Shown here: one piece after another, positions 23,582 to 34,637 of the stretch
Layout of the letters: each line of letters opens with the position of its first letter
Position numbering within the stretch: the first letter of the stretch is position 1
Assembly (NCBI GenBank): GCA_002104905.1
Contig: MCFE01000393.1
Coordinates: 1-64,000 of the forward strand
Length of the DNA stretch: 64,000 nucleotides
Direction: 5' to 3'
Source: Basidiobolus meristosporus CBS 931.73
Taxonomy: Eukaryota; Basidiobolomycota; Basidiobolomycetes; Basidiobolales; Basidiobolaceae
Notes under the pieces: generated by a model
Seen by the model: the letters and a program-made list of their open reading frames with translations, nothing else
Databases searched by the model: none
What the model was told of the DNA's origin: nothing
Translations under genes and position numbers: made by a program

Positions 23582-24932
23582 ATGGAAGAGGATTTAACAA
23601 ATCTAGAGTGGCGCTTTTCAGAGTGGCTAGTGGTAAGGGAATTACTGTCAAAGTTGTAATAGCTCTTTCTTTCAATCGATCTTCCGATGCATCCCAACGT
23701 TGCTTGAGCTTTTTGGCAAGTCCCTTTTCGGAAATGCACGAATTGATAAGAGAGAGATGTCGGATCGTTAAGAAGCGCTATTCTAAAACCCCCTCGTTAC
23801 GTGATATGTAGCAAGCTGGCGGATTGAACCCTCAAAATGTTTTGGAATACTTCAGTTTATCGCCGTATTGGGATCCTGAGAGCAACAATGCGATCTTGAA
23901 GATGCAGACACAATTTAACGAACTCGAACCATTAGATATGAAATTGCGGTACATTTCTTCTGGAGCATTCCTTTTGCACTTGAAAGCTACTAAGAAGCCC
24001 TTTTTCTCAACCAAATATAGAGAAATGACTGGAATTGAATTTGTCCTGGCTCACGAGCGCTGGCCCGTATTATTTGTCATTCGAAAGCAAAGACGCCGAA
24101 GCCCCGACGAAGGTGAGTGGTCATTTACGTGGTGTATTCACCGAATCACAAGGAATGACACCACTTCAGCAATCCCTATAGCGACATACTACATTATCAA
24201 CGGGAACATTTATCAATCACCAGATTTATATTCCGTCATGGCTAATCGTATGGTACGGTCAACAATGAGCTCGGTATTGACAGACAAACCTTAAGCCTAA
24301 GCCCCAAATCCTAAACCCACCCTAGCTCACAAGCCTTACACATCTGCAAAGCGCATTTAGAGAAGCGCACAAATTTGCCGAGTTTCATCCATCCCGTGGA
24401 TACAGTTGGAAAATTGAGACAGAAAAAAGCCAAAACCCTTCAGGGCAACGAGGTATGGTTGGGTTGAACGGATGGACGTGCACCACCTCAGACTAACATC
24501 CTCTCAACGCAGACAATCCTGGCGGCTCGCTGCTAAGGCAACAAGAAGTCAAGGAATATCGGAGCTGCATAGACAGAGCCATCTACACTGCTGGCATCAA
24601 GCTCCCAACTGAACAGACCAATGATGTGTCAAACAGCAAAAAAGCGGGATTAACGCTAACCTCGATTCAGTCAGTGATGAGCAAAGCGGTAAGTGGCATC
24701 ATCATATCGGAATACGGCCCAGCGCATTGATCGGCCATATTTTTAATCAACTCTAGGCAATGGCCGCGCAAAAAGCGCAGCTAGGTAAGTGCATTTAGTC
24801 AGCTAGCATGAGGCCATTCTGACCATCCAACTATTGATAGAATTGGCTGAACAGCAGAGCCTCAAGCGTAAGAAAAGGCCAGATCAAGATCTTTCATCGC
24901 TCAGAAAGAAGAAAAAAAAGAAGAGCGATTAA
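23582..24932 (+). CDS. MED6: Mediator complex subunit 6
   Basis: Six exons (23582-23632, 23812-24252, 24326-24452, 24513-24688, 24757-24784, 24841-24932) total 915 nt, or 304 residues. The first exon reads MEEDLTNLEWRFSEWL. After a 179-bp intron follows AGGLNPQNVLEYFSLSPYWD, the Med6 signature. The conserved FVI(R)K and YYIINGNIYQSPDLYSVM follow, then LTSLTHLQSAFREA and FHPSRGYSW. The tail is lysine-rich (RKKKKKKSD). Med6 sits in the Mediator head module and links activators to RNA polymerase II. Exon 5 is only 28 nt. The second intron uses acceptor CCCTAG at 24325; the next AG would break the frame. Confidence 0.95.
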
Positions 24933-25486
24933 TCTGATCCAACTGATAAAAATCCCCATCTTTGGTACTCTACCAAAGCTCAACTATCTGATTCTTCATT
25001 AACTCGGGTGGCACAGACTATTGGTTTCATTTATTTGATGATTACCTTATCAGTAGAAAGATCGATGTTCACTACACAATATTTGACTGATTATATACAT
25101 TCACTTCCATGCCTGAAAACTATCGAACTTTTCGAAATCGTCCTTTTTGTACCAATCAAAAAATTGTCTGAATCTCGTTGGTCATGATAAAGAATGTACT
25201 TAATCTGCAAGTTGACTGATCAGATTCCAGTTCCTTCTATAATCTTTCACTTCATCACTGGTGCTTTGTATCAAATACACTTGTACACTCAATTATACAT
25301 ACTTTCATACTTGGCCAGTTCCATATATCCCAACTGTACGATCGCGAAGAGGCTAATCTCTAGAATCACTTCGTAGAACGAGTCCATTCGATTTCGATGA
25401 AATTTCCCTCCATTCGTTATATTACCGACTACTACTGACGCCCATTTTACTGTTCGTACATTCCTTGCCATCCCAATAATTAAACA
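24933..25486. other. Upstream region of the GATA factor gene
   Basis: No coding frame could be supported. It is AT-rich and likely includes a long 5' leader. No upstream ORF or intron could be shown convincingly. Confidence 0.4.
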
Positions 25487-27782
25487 ATGGTTATCACCAA
25501 AGCAACAAACACGCAGCACGATGAAGAGGCTCACAATACAAAGGAGGGCAGTAATCCTCCATTTTCCGAAAGATCAACCAGCCCCTCGAAAACCACAAAA
25601 ACCAAGAAACCAGTCGAGAGTGTTGGGGTCTCTGCTACTGTATGCGCAAACTGTGGCACCACCACAACGCCGTTATGGAGAAGAGCTCCCAACGGAGATA
25701 CCATCTGTAATGCTTGTGGTATGTTGACATTCCGAAACCGATCTCCCCTGGGCTTTGTTTATTGAAATAACCTTTCTGTCTGCATAGGGTTGTACATGAA
25801 AGCTCGTAACGCAGTGCGCCCACACTGGCTCAAACGTAACACACCTAAAAAGGCATCCTGCTCCTCAGATAGCCCGGGCACTTGCCCTGGAGATGGTCAC
25901 TGCAATGGAACGGGAGGATCAAAGTCTTGTAGCGGTTGTCCTGCTTTTAACCAACATCAGATCAACCGACAATCACTCGTTTGTGCCAATTGCAGCACAA
26001 CTACGACGCCATTATGGCGCAGAGACGAGTCTGGTGCGACGATTTGTAACGCATGCGGTACTTTGGTGTTTCCTTTCTTGTTTATATGATAAAGCGCTGA
26101 CTCCAGACCTTTTCTCATCAGGACTATATTATAAACTGCATGGAAGGCACAGACCCGTCAGTATGAAGCGTTCTGTGATCAAACGACGCAAACGTATGGC
26201 TAACGGGTCAAACAACCCAGACGATAAAGAAAATACTGACGGAGAAGACAGCGATGATGATAAAAGCGCCAGCGAAAGATCACATCATTCTGAGCCCCCG
26301 GGAAGCCCCCCGGGGTCTCCAAAGAAGAAAGGCCCGAAGAAAGATAAGGATGCCGCATCTAAACACGCCTCTTCGAGCCATAAGGATCACCACGACCACG
26401 ATCCCAACAGCTGTAATCACGACCTTTGCCGTCAAAATGTGATGAAGGCCGGACACGTACCAGCGCTCGAGGACTATGGGAAACCTGTCTCCAAGCAATC
26501 AGAACAGAAACGTGTATCAAATAAGATATCTGGGCGAGAAAGTGAGCACAAACCAAAGCGCAAGTATCGTCGTACCTCTGATCATCAAAATGGAGAGAAT
26601 AAGCAGACGGCCGATGAATCATCTAATGGACATTCTGCGCAATGGACTTCTATCGAAGCACAAGCTTCCAGCGGTACGGAATTGGAAGCTTCGTCATCTA
26701 ACTCAAATTCCAACATCAATGCACAAGCTCATTTTCCAACCAATCCTCAAGAGCAAGCTTCACCCATAACACCGGAGAATGGGGTCCAATCTTTGCAGAA
26801 GTCATCATTAGGCCAGAACGAAGTTTCGACCTTACCTTCGAATTCACCCTCACTTTATCCACCTATGCGGGATGCTCGTTCGCAATCACCCCATGTTCGA
26901 ATGACTTCCTCTCCTCATGTATCTGCTTCATCGACTCCACCCCAGCGACCCAATCGACATGGCAGTCATGACTTTACGCTACCACCAATCTATGAGCAGC
27001 GGCCGCATCTTCCACCCATCTCCATGAGCTCGATGCCGACCAGCGTCTCAAATCCAATGAGTTATCATACGCAAGGCTACGCTCACCCAACAGTGCAGGC
27101 GCCTGCAGTACAACCGACTCAGCAGCCTATTCGATATTCACCTAATCCTCAACCAGCCTCAGCTGAATACTACAGCACAGGCCCATCTAGCACCCCGATC
27201 CGTCAGCCCACCAGTATTGATCAAGCCCAAGCCCAGGGAGCTAGTGGCTCAAACATTACCAAGGAGGACTTGGAAGCTCACCGAATGGAGCTGCAAAGAG
27301 AAGTCTCACATCTGAGTCTACTGTTGAGCAGGACCACCGCTATACTGGCTGGACTTGATCAAGCAGTCACTTCCAAGGAGCCGTCACGCCATGACATTCC
27401 GCCAAACGCCCCATCTCACCCAGAGGTATCCACCACTGGCCCTCCATATTGGGATGGCGGGGCTCGTGGATATCAGGTAGGACAGCCGCCTTATCCTGGT
27501 TATCAGAATCAATACTACCCCAGTGGAGTTCCAGTGTATCAAAACAATGATGAGTTTTCCAAGCTGCGGTACTCCCAGACTCTGATGCAGCCCGTTCCAC
27601 AACCTCCCTACTACCAAGCTAGCCAGCCACCCCAGCAGCCTCCATACGACCAGCGCCCACAGCCACCGAATCTCTATGGAAATCCACAGTTGCCCCCTTT
27701 GTATCCAACACACTCGCACCCACACCCACACCCACCACCCTCATCCTCTACAGACCAACCGTCCCAGACAATCCGATATTAG
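25487..27782 (+). CDS. Two-finger GATA transcription factor of the Sre1/Fep1/Urbs1 (iron/siderophore) type
   Basis: Three exons (25487-25718, 25788-26057, 26122-27782) give 720 residues. The introns split both fingers at the same place, the glycine codon of CNACG. Each finger is C-x2-C-x17-C-x2-C ([14 protein letters not shown] and [14 protein letters not shown]), followed by [15 protein letters not shown] and [15 protein letters not shown]. Between them lies C-x5-C-x8-C-x2-C (from CPGDGHC to CSGC), the cysteine-rich region that marks iron-sensing GATA repressors of siderophore and iron-uptake genes. The rest is a disordered Ser/Pro/Gln-rich region with a His-Cys patch ([13 protein letters not shown]). 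A coiled coil near 27270-27370 ([20 protein letters not shown]) is also typical of this family. It probably represses iron acquisition when iron is plentiful. Confidence 0.92.
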
Positions 27783-28147
27783 ACCCGTAGCACACTAGCT
27801 TTATTCACTTTTTTTGTTTACAAGTCAGCATCATTACTTTTTTTGGCCATCTTCTTGTTCATATTTCCCTTCATTCCAATAGCTCCTTGCGAACCATTTC
27901 TACTAATTCCTTCCCTCAACGAGAACTCTTCTGTGAAACCGATGCGTCAAAGCTTGTATTTAAAGTTTGCCCGCTTGCCATATATAAATGAAGATTATCT
28001 TATTGAATTTGGAAACATCTTAGCCATGATTCCCAAACGGTGTGGGTTTCCTGGGACGAGCCAATCGAGGGCGACCTATGGATTCGCCTCGATTATTTAA
28101 CCTCTGAGCCCCAGACGCCCTTCGCATCTCCCTCACTCTTTGTCGAA

Positions 28148-29839
28148 ATGCAACTCGGTTCTTTCCGACCGGTTCAAGTCTATTCGAAAGCCAAGCAATG
28201 GGTGCCACTACTCAGCTGGCTGCCGAAGTACAAGTGGAAGAAGGATTTCAGCTACGACCTGGTGGCGGGTTTAAGTAAGTTCCCCCGGTCCGCCGAACCG
28301 GCGTGCCCCTTGTTACAGCGGTACTGATCCGTTGCTCCTGTACAGCCTATTCGACGGTGGTGATCCCGCAAAGCATGGCGTACGCCATGTTAGCAAGTGA
28401 GTGCTTGGGTAACTTCCTGCTGACCTCCCATCCTTTACTAAGCCACCTTCTTTTCGGAAGAGTTACCGCCGGTATATGGCCTCTACACCTCCATAGTCCC
28501 CATACTGCTCTACTCCGTGTTTGGAACAAGTAGGCATCTGGTCGCCGGGACGTTTGCGCTGACAAGTCTGATGCTGGGTGAGGCGGTGTTGAGCATACTA
28601 CACACCAAGGGCCCCCTGACCCCGGAGGAATACGAGGCCGAGTTTCTGGCGACCACCATGCGGGTCACCTTTGTCGTGGGTCTGATTCAGGTCTTGTTCA
28701 GTTTCTTGCGGGTCGGGCAGTACATCACGAAGTACCTGCTCCCGGACCCCCTCATATCCGGGTTCACCAACGCCGCCGCCATATTCATTGCAACCTCCCA
28801 GTTCCAAAATCTATTCGGGATCCGGGTGCCTGAGTACTCGGGAGTGTTCGGGCTGGTGAAGACGTGGGGCTACGTGGTGACACGTTTACACGAGACCCAC
28901 CTGGCCACTTTCTCGTTGGGCTTCATGTCCATCATGACCATAGTGGCGATCAAACGTTCGGAGTCCCGTTTCCAGAAATGGTTGGCTCGAACCGAGAAGA
29001 AAGGGGGCGAAGGGCTGCCATTGATCGTCGAGGATGAGAGCGAGTGTGAGTGTGAGAGCGAGAGCGAGGAGGAGCACCGTAATCCCACACCGGTGTCAAA
29101 CCATCAGAAGATCTCGACCAAAGCGAATGTGAGCACCAAAGTGCGATGCCCCCTTCCCGACATACTCCTAGTCATCCTCCTCTACACCATCATCACCTGG
29201 CTCTTCCGACTGAACGACAGATTGGACATCTCCATCATAGGACACATCCCCTCCGGGCTACCGACCCCCGCGAATTCCGCCGGATTCCTGGGCGTCCGGG
29301 ACTTCTTCCTCCACGTGAAGGAGGGCTTCCTCTTGGCGATCGTCGCCTACGTGATGACCATCTCGATTGCGAAGAACTTCGCGAAGAAGGGGGGCTACCA
29401 GATCGACGGGAACCAGGAGATGTTCGCCTTGGGCCTATCCACCGCGGTGTCGAGCTTCTTCTCCGGGTACGCCAGCTGTGGTTCTCTGACCAGAACCTCG
29501 GTGATCTACACCACCGGGGGTAGATCCCAGATCGCGGCCTTCATCGGCACGCTGGTGGTGGTGATGACCGTGTTCTCCCTCACCTCGCTCTTTTACTACC
29601 TACCGAAGGCGGTGCTGGCCGGGGTGATCCTGATGGCGTGCAAAAGTCTGTTCCTGCACATGGACGAGGTGACCGGCTACTGGAAGCACCAGCGGTTCCA
29701 CTTCTTCATCTGGCTAGCCACCTTCGTGGCCTCGGTCACCGTCAAAGCGGAGTTTGGCATCGCCGTGGGGATGGTCATTTCCGTTGTAGGGATAGTGCTG
29801 GAAAAGCTGTACCCGTGTCGGTCCCACCAGATCCCGTAA
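28148..29839 (+). CDS. SulP (SLC26) anion permease lacking a STAS domain
   Basis: Three exons (28148-28274, 28346-28396, 28461-29839) give 518 residues. SulP motifs are present: YDLVAGLTYSTVVIPQSMAY, LPPVYGLYTSIVPILLYSVF, GTSRHLVAGTFAL, YLLPDPLISGFTNAAA and YASCGSLTRTSVIYTTGGRS. These transporters move sulfate or related anions across the plasma membrane. The protein stops (CRSHQIP) right after the last membrane segment, where other eukaryotic SulP proteins continue into a cytoplasmic STAS domain. A STAS domain does not fit in the 294 bp before the convergent Nox gene. An acidic, repetitive loop (ESECECESESEEE) interrupts the middle of the membrane domain. The start is taken at the ATG giving MQLGSFRPVQ. 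Substrate is inferred from the family. Confidence 0.88.
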
Positions 29840-30133
29840 ACTCCAAGCCCACTCTACCCTACCCCACCCCACTGCATCCCATGTCCTTCCGTTCCAGCCA
29901 TCCACCCAATGAACCATCCTTCAATAAACATAGAACACGAACATATCCTTCTTTACCCCCTTTACTGCATACCCTCTCTTTCTTTCTCTCTCTCTCTCCC
30001 AGAAGGGAAATCTCTTTATAAACAGATAAAATACAAAATTCACCCCCGGGTCGAGTGAAATTGAATGAATAAAATGAAAGAAGGGGGGTTCTCGAGGGAA
30101 TGGTGCCCGTGCTGCTTGGGTATAAACATGAGA

Positions 30134-31952
30134 TCAAAAATTTTCTAGTTGGCCAAGTGGAGTTAGTAGGTGCGTGGGACCTTGGGAAGGTTACGGACTT
30201 GGAAATACCTTTGTTGTAGTAGAACTTGGTTCCGTCTTCCTGTGGCTGGTTGAACTTGTTGCAGTAGGTGTGCAGCTGCTTGCCCAATGGCTTTGGTCCA
30301 CAGAAGAACACTCCCACATCAGTGGCTGGGTGATGATGGCACAAACCACTGAAGATCTGATCAAGATTTGGTCGTCCGTAATGGGTAGGTGCGCGTAACC
30401 CAGTCAGCGCATCCTGGTATCCTTCCTCGTCGTTGATGATCACGTTGTTCACCTCATCCTGCTTTAATCTGCCGGTCAAATAGGTGTGGATCTCGATGAA
30501 CTGTTCGATATCCTCCTCTTCGATGGCCTTCAAAAGATCCTGGAACCATACAAATGCCTGGACAGAAGAAATGTTACTTGCTCAGTCCCACATCAGAACC
30601 CTATGGAATCTCCTTTCTCACCTCTTTGTCTCTGCAAATCCAGAAGAAGTAGACCTTGCGGAGTCTGGTCGACTTCATGGGGTAATTCACTCGATACCAG
30701 ATGGACTTCAGGATGGACGCGAAGGGAGTGACTCCGATACCCGCACCGACCAACACCGCCACCTCGTAATTGAACACATCTTCACTAGCGGATCCGAACG
30801 GCCCATCTACCATCACCTTGGGTAGGATCTTGTTAACGGGGGCCTTGGGATTGATAGGATTCGGCTCCTTGGAATCCACATCGCATCCCAATCTCTTGGC
30901 GAGCTGTTTCGTGAAATTCCCGACCACGCGAATATGGACAGAAAGGTAGTCCTCCTCCGGCGCCGAGGTCAAGGTAAAAGGATGCCATTGATGCAGAGAC
31001 ACTTCGGGGCAGCATAGAAAGATGTACTGGCCAGCTTGTGAATGGAAATAGTCTTTCTTGATCTGGATCTCGACGACCTTCGACGGATGAAGCACCACTT
31101 TGGAGATGAATGTCCGATGGCGTCCACGCACCTCTCGCAGGACACGCTCGCAGAGGTAGATCGTTCCCGAGGCTACCCAGTACTTCCAGAAGGACCCTCC
31201 GGTACTGCAGTACGGGGGTCTGTCCGGTTTGATTAGACAAAACATGCCATGAATGGAGAACAAGCCAAAATAGATGGCGAACAGATGGTGGGAGTACCAA
31301 AACAGTTCGAAATTTCTTTTGCGAACACTCTTCAATCCGCATATGCAGATCACCATGAGGGCAACAAGCATGACATGGCCTGTCCACCCAGGCCCAGAGA
31401 CGAACGAGTACCACAGCCAGTTGTGTGCGGCGTTGGGGCCAGCAGAAGCGTAAACAAAATTGACATAATGGGCAATGGTGTGAACCCAGGTGAAAAACAG
31501 GATCGACCAGCCTGTTACCTTGTGGAAAGCAATGTTTTTGTCGAAGGGTATGACCTTGTTCAAGGGCGTGGTACGTAGCCAAGATATAACGTTACGGCAC
31601 ATGGGGAATAGAATAATCCCTGTATCCACGTGCAAAGCCAGAGCGGCGGCTCTTGCGATGGGAAAGGTGATTCCGAAGGTTGCACGAGACGTTGAGAAGT
31701 TATCTCCGAAATAATAGTTGAGGAAGCCCAAACCATAAATCAGGATTTGGACAAATATCCACAGGCAGAACCATACGTACTTCTGACCTGGATAAGCACT
31801 CGACGGTTAGAAAACGTTCTCCTGAGGGGGAGCGAAAGTGCAAAAGGCTACTCAAGCAACTTACCATCATTAATCATCCAAATATTGACTTTCTCTCTCC
31901 ATGTTGGGTTGGTCTGAATAACCGGCGGATAAGCTTGATACGGATTCAACAT
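30134..31952 (-). CDS. NADPH oxidase catalytic subunit (NoxA/gp91phox type)
   Basis: Four exons on the minus strand (31952-31865, 31787-30622, 30557-30209, 30144-30134) give 537 residues, close to fungal NoxA (~550). The first exon reads MLNPYQAYPP. Heme histidines lie in FHKVTGW, WVHTIAHYVNF and FWYSHHLFAIYFGLFSIHG. FAD binding is HPFTLTSAPEE. NADPH binding is VGAGIGVTPFASILKSIWY and FFCGPKPLGKQL. The enzyme passes electrons from NADPH across the membrane to oxygen, making superoxide for differentiation and signalling. The last exon is only 11 nt and supplies the conserved end of NKENF plus the stop. No EF-hands are present, so it is not the calcium-binding NoxC class. It is convergent with SulP. 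Confidence 0.95.
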
Positions 31953-32822
31953 GGTGATACTTCTCACTAGCGGAATACGAAATACTGAACAGAACTGAAA
32001 GCCCTAGAGTGGCAAATATGTTCCAGAGAAGTCAAATGAAACGAATCGTTACTGAAATTGAACAAAAGAATTAAGGTAGAAAACGAATGGAGGTTGTCTA
32101 ATTAGGGTTATGTAATAAATGGATAGAGCTTAATGGCCATGTTTTTTCACCCTGATGCACCTCTAACGGGGTCTGGCTAATTATGGTATATGAGCAATCT
32201 ATTAATTAATTTTGATCTCTGATTGGGATCCAGTGCGCGACAGCTCTATTGATCGGGTATTGTATATTTGATATTGATCAGAAAGATTGCCAGTGATCCT
32301 GAACGCCAACATGGTTGCTGAGACGCCTGGAGTTGCAGAGTCGCACTGAATGTGGTGGAATGCGCAGAAATTTGCTGGGAAATATGGTGTAACTTCGTGG
32401 CTATTATTCTGATAACACAATGTTACTCGATACTTGCTGATGAGGTACCTTCGGTTGCAGGCTGGCTATTGTTCGCCAGCTGAATCTAGAATCTCTTTTG
32501 GAGTCTAGAGGGTCTACTGAGCACCGTAGTCGGGCCATGTAACGTAGCACGCAACTATCATCCAAGATCTACTGCTCATGTGTCAAGTGCTTTCTTGATG
32601 CATAAGTAGCCCTTGCAACTGTGTCTCTATCATGGCAAGATGCTACCAGTCTGCTCGCTTTAAGATCCTTGTGAAGATTGTTTTGGTCTCCATAAACGGA
32701 TATGTTTGTTGAATGGTTGGACTAATCTGTGAATGATGTGATTCACCGAAGAAAATCGAACTGAATGGATCTTTAATCAATTTTAAACTAGAGCACGGTA
32801 GATAGTGCTTCTTTGATCAGCT
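31953..32822. other. Divergent intergenic region between Nox and pICln genes
   Basis: It holds the upstream regions of both genes. Short open frames are present but none has support. Confidence 0.45.
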
Positions 32823-33521
32823 ATGATATACACCATCCTTCAGACTGCACCAGCCTTCAGGGCCAGAGGATCTAGTGATCTTGAAAAACCTGTACTTCGT
32901 TTCCAGCTTTCGAACGTGGCGGTGGAGCTCATAAATTCAGAGGTTACTTTTGAGAAGGGAACTGTCTATGTAACCGACAAGTACGTAACCAGAGACGGGA
33001 CGACGAGAGCCATAGCGTGTCTACTTACTTTGAGCTACTAGAGATTTGTACTTTTATTCCGTGAAAAGCCAGTCCGGTTTTGTCATCAACCATTCCAGCA
33101 TCGTACTCCAAACGCTATCTCGCCAAGATGCTAGCGGCCCGTGTGTTTACCTCCAACTAAGTAATGACTCTACCAAACTGAATGAGGAAACACCTGAAGT
33201 CCATTGCGAGATCCGGTTTGCCCCTGACAACCTTGATTACCGTACGTTAAAGCCTATCCCCCATTTTGAATTTTCTTGCATATGTCTGACGCTTTCTTTT
33301 AGTTGACGATCTGTCGTTGGCTATTGCGGACTGTGCCCCTCAACCAGAGGGTATTGATGACTGGACACCGGAGGAGTTGGATAAGGAAGAGCTATTGGAA
33401 GCGGCGAAGGTAGGCCAGCAATATTGATTGACACCCTGGTAATTACACACAACTAACGAGTTGATAGGCTTCTCGAGAATATCTTGATTCCATTTTGATT
33501 CCTGCACCAAAGAAAGATTAG
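32823..33521 (+). CDS. pICln-like methylosome subunit (PH-type fold, Lot5 family)
   Basis: Four exons (32823-32980, 33042-33241, 33303-33409, 33468-33521) give 172 residues. The pattern GTVYVTDKDLYFYSVKSQSG then FVINHSSIVLQTLSRQD and PCVYLQL follows pICln: a beta-rich PH fold with an S-I-x-L-x-x-L/I-S-R core. Acidic stretches come next (DDWTPEELDKEELLEAAK), and the end is SILIPAPKKD. pICln assembles Sm proteins with the PRMT5 methylosome for snRNP biogenesis. It is shorter than the animal form (~237) but has the expected N-terminal PH core. The ATG at 32823 is the first in frame. It is divergent from the Nox gene. Confidence 0.8.
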
Positions 33522-33703
33522 CATAGGATGGCAGTGTTCGTTTATTGCTTGAAATGAGTCTATATGCAGTCTATATCCAGTAAACAATGATGGTCTATAA
33601 ATACTCGAGTTTTGTTGCCACCAAAAGGATTAAGTGTCAGGAATTGATTTGCCGAGGGTGACGTGAGCGCAAGATTAGTGGTGAGGGAAGATGCCACGGA
33701 ACG

Positions 33704-33711
33704 TATATAAA
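33704..33711 (+). promoter_or_regulatory. TATA box of small orphan gene 1
   Basis: TATATAAA lies 43-50 bp before the ATG at 33754. Confidence 0.5.
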
Positions 33712-33753
33712 GGTGCGGGGGAAGCGCTAGAGGATAAAGCGACCACAAGCATC

Positions 33754-33975
33754 ATGAAGACCCGTTCCAAGACACGCAACTCGATCTCCAACAATCCGGA
33801 CAACTCCTCGATGATCTCGGACCCATCTGCGCCCAAGAGTGGTCAACAGCGACAAGGAAAGTCCAAGATTGAGCGAGAGGACCAGACGCAGCAAAATCAG
33901 CCACATCCCACCATGACCAACGAGATCTTTGATGCCCCTGTTGAGGGGGAATTCTTGAAGTCTAGCTATCAATAA
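33754..33975 (+). CDS. Small hydrophilic orphan protein (73 aa)
   Basis: The ATG at 33754 (MKTRSKTRNSISNNPDNSS) opens a 73-residue single-exon frame rich in S, N, Q, K and P. It has no hydrophobic segment and ends EFLKSSYQ. The frame extends upstream to an ATG at 33691, but a canonical TATA box lies inside that extension, so I prefer the shorter start. I do not recognise a family. It shares size, composition, TATA spacing and single-exon structure with the next small gene 284 bp further on. The two are not obviously homologous in sequence. It is probably a disordered small protein. Confidence 0.4.
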   Translation: MKTRSKTRNSISNNPDNSSMISDPSAPKSGQQRQGKSKIEREDQTQQNQPHPTMTNEIFDAPVEGEFLKSSYQ

Positions 33976-34200
33976 CTTGAAAATGTACAGAACCGCTGAA
34001 TAAATTCGTTACACACCTCTACCGGTTAGCATCTACCATTAATGGTTATATTGGCATTACGCATCCCTGCACACCACACACCAGCAGCGACCAAGCGTTC
34101 TGAGGAAAGCGCACCTGAGACATACCCTGCTTTTTGCAGTCAATCATGTCCACTTACGGCACTGCTGTAATATTGATTTCACGGCTTCCGTTCCAGAGAG

Positions 34201-34208
34201 ATATAAAA
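34201..34208 (+). promoter_or_regulatory. TATA box of small orphan gene 2
   Basis: ATATAAAA lies 51-58 bp before the ATG at 34259. Confidence 0.5.
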
Positions 34209-34258
34209 GCCTGATTACCACCGTTTCCCAGTCACATCTCCTCGCAACGTTGTTAATC

Positions 34259-34441
34259 ATGGAAGTTCCCAAGCAGACCAGCTCCGATTCCCCTGGTAAC
34301 ACTCAACAAGTCGATGCCGTCTCGACTACTTACGATAGCAGACCAGCGTCCGACTCGGGACAAATCTCCGAAATGGAGTATATCAAAGCGAGTGTCAATT
34401 GTGTTGTTCATGATACCAATAATGTGATTCATCACCACTAA
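34259..34441 (+). CDS. Small polar orphan protein (60 aa) with His-rich end
   Basis: The ATG at 34259 opens a 60-residue single-exon frame (MEVPKQTSSDSPGNTQQ) that ends NVIHHH. It is polar, rich in S, T, D and Q, with one cysteine and no membrane or signal segment. A TATA box lies about 55 bp upstream. No family is recognised. It lies in the spacer between pICln and Ist1, and it may be a pair with the 33754 gene through similar architecture. A true short coding gene is plausible but not shown. Confidence 0.4.
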   Translation: MEVPKQTSSDSPGNTQQVDAVSTTYDSRPASDSGQISEMEYIKASVNCVVHDTNNVIHHH

Positions 34442-34637
34442 GCCCACAAGATGAAATAAATGCTTGATCAACCTAGAATCCATGATGCCTAAGTTAAGCC
34501 ATTAAATAGCGAGCATTAGCACTCGAGATATCACGAGATTTCCCAAAACCGGGCGAGTAATCCATATTTCAACCTCAGTCCTCACGTCTCCTTTATATCA
34601 TTGTACCACTAAAGGTTAACCGAGCAACAATACCAAC

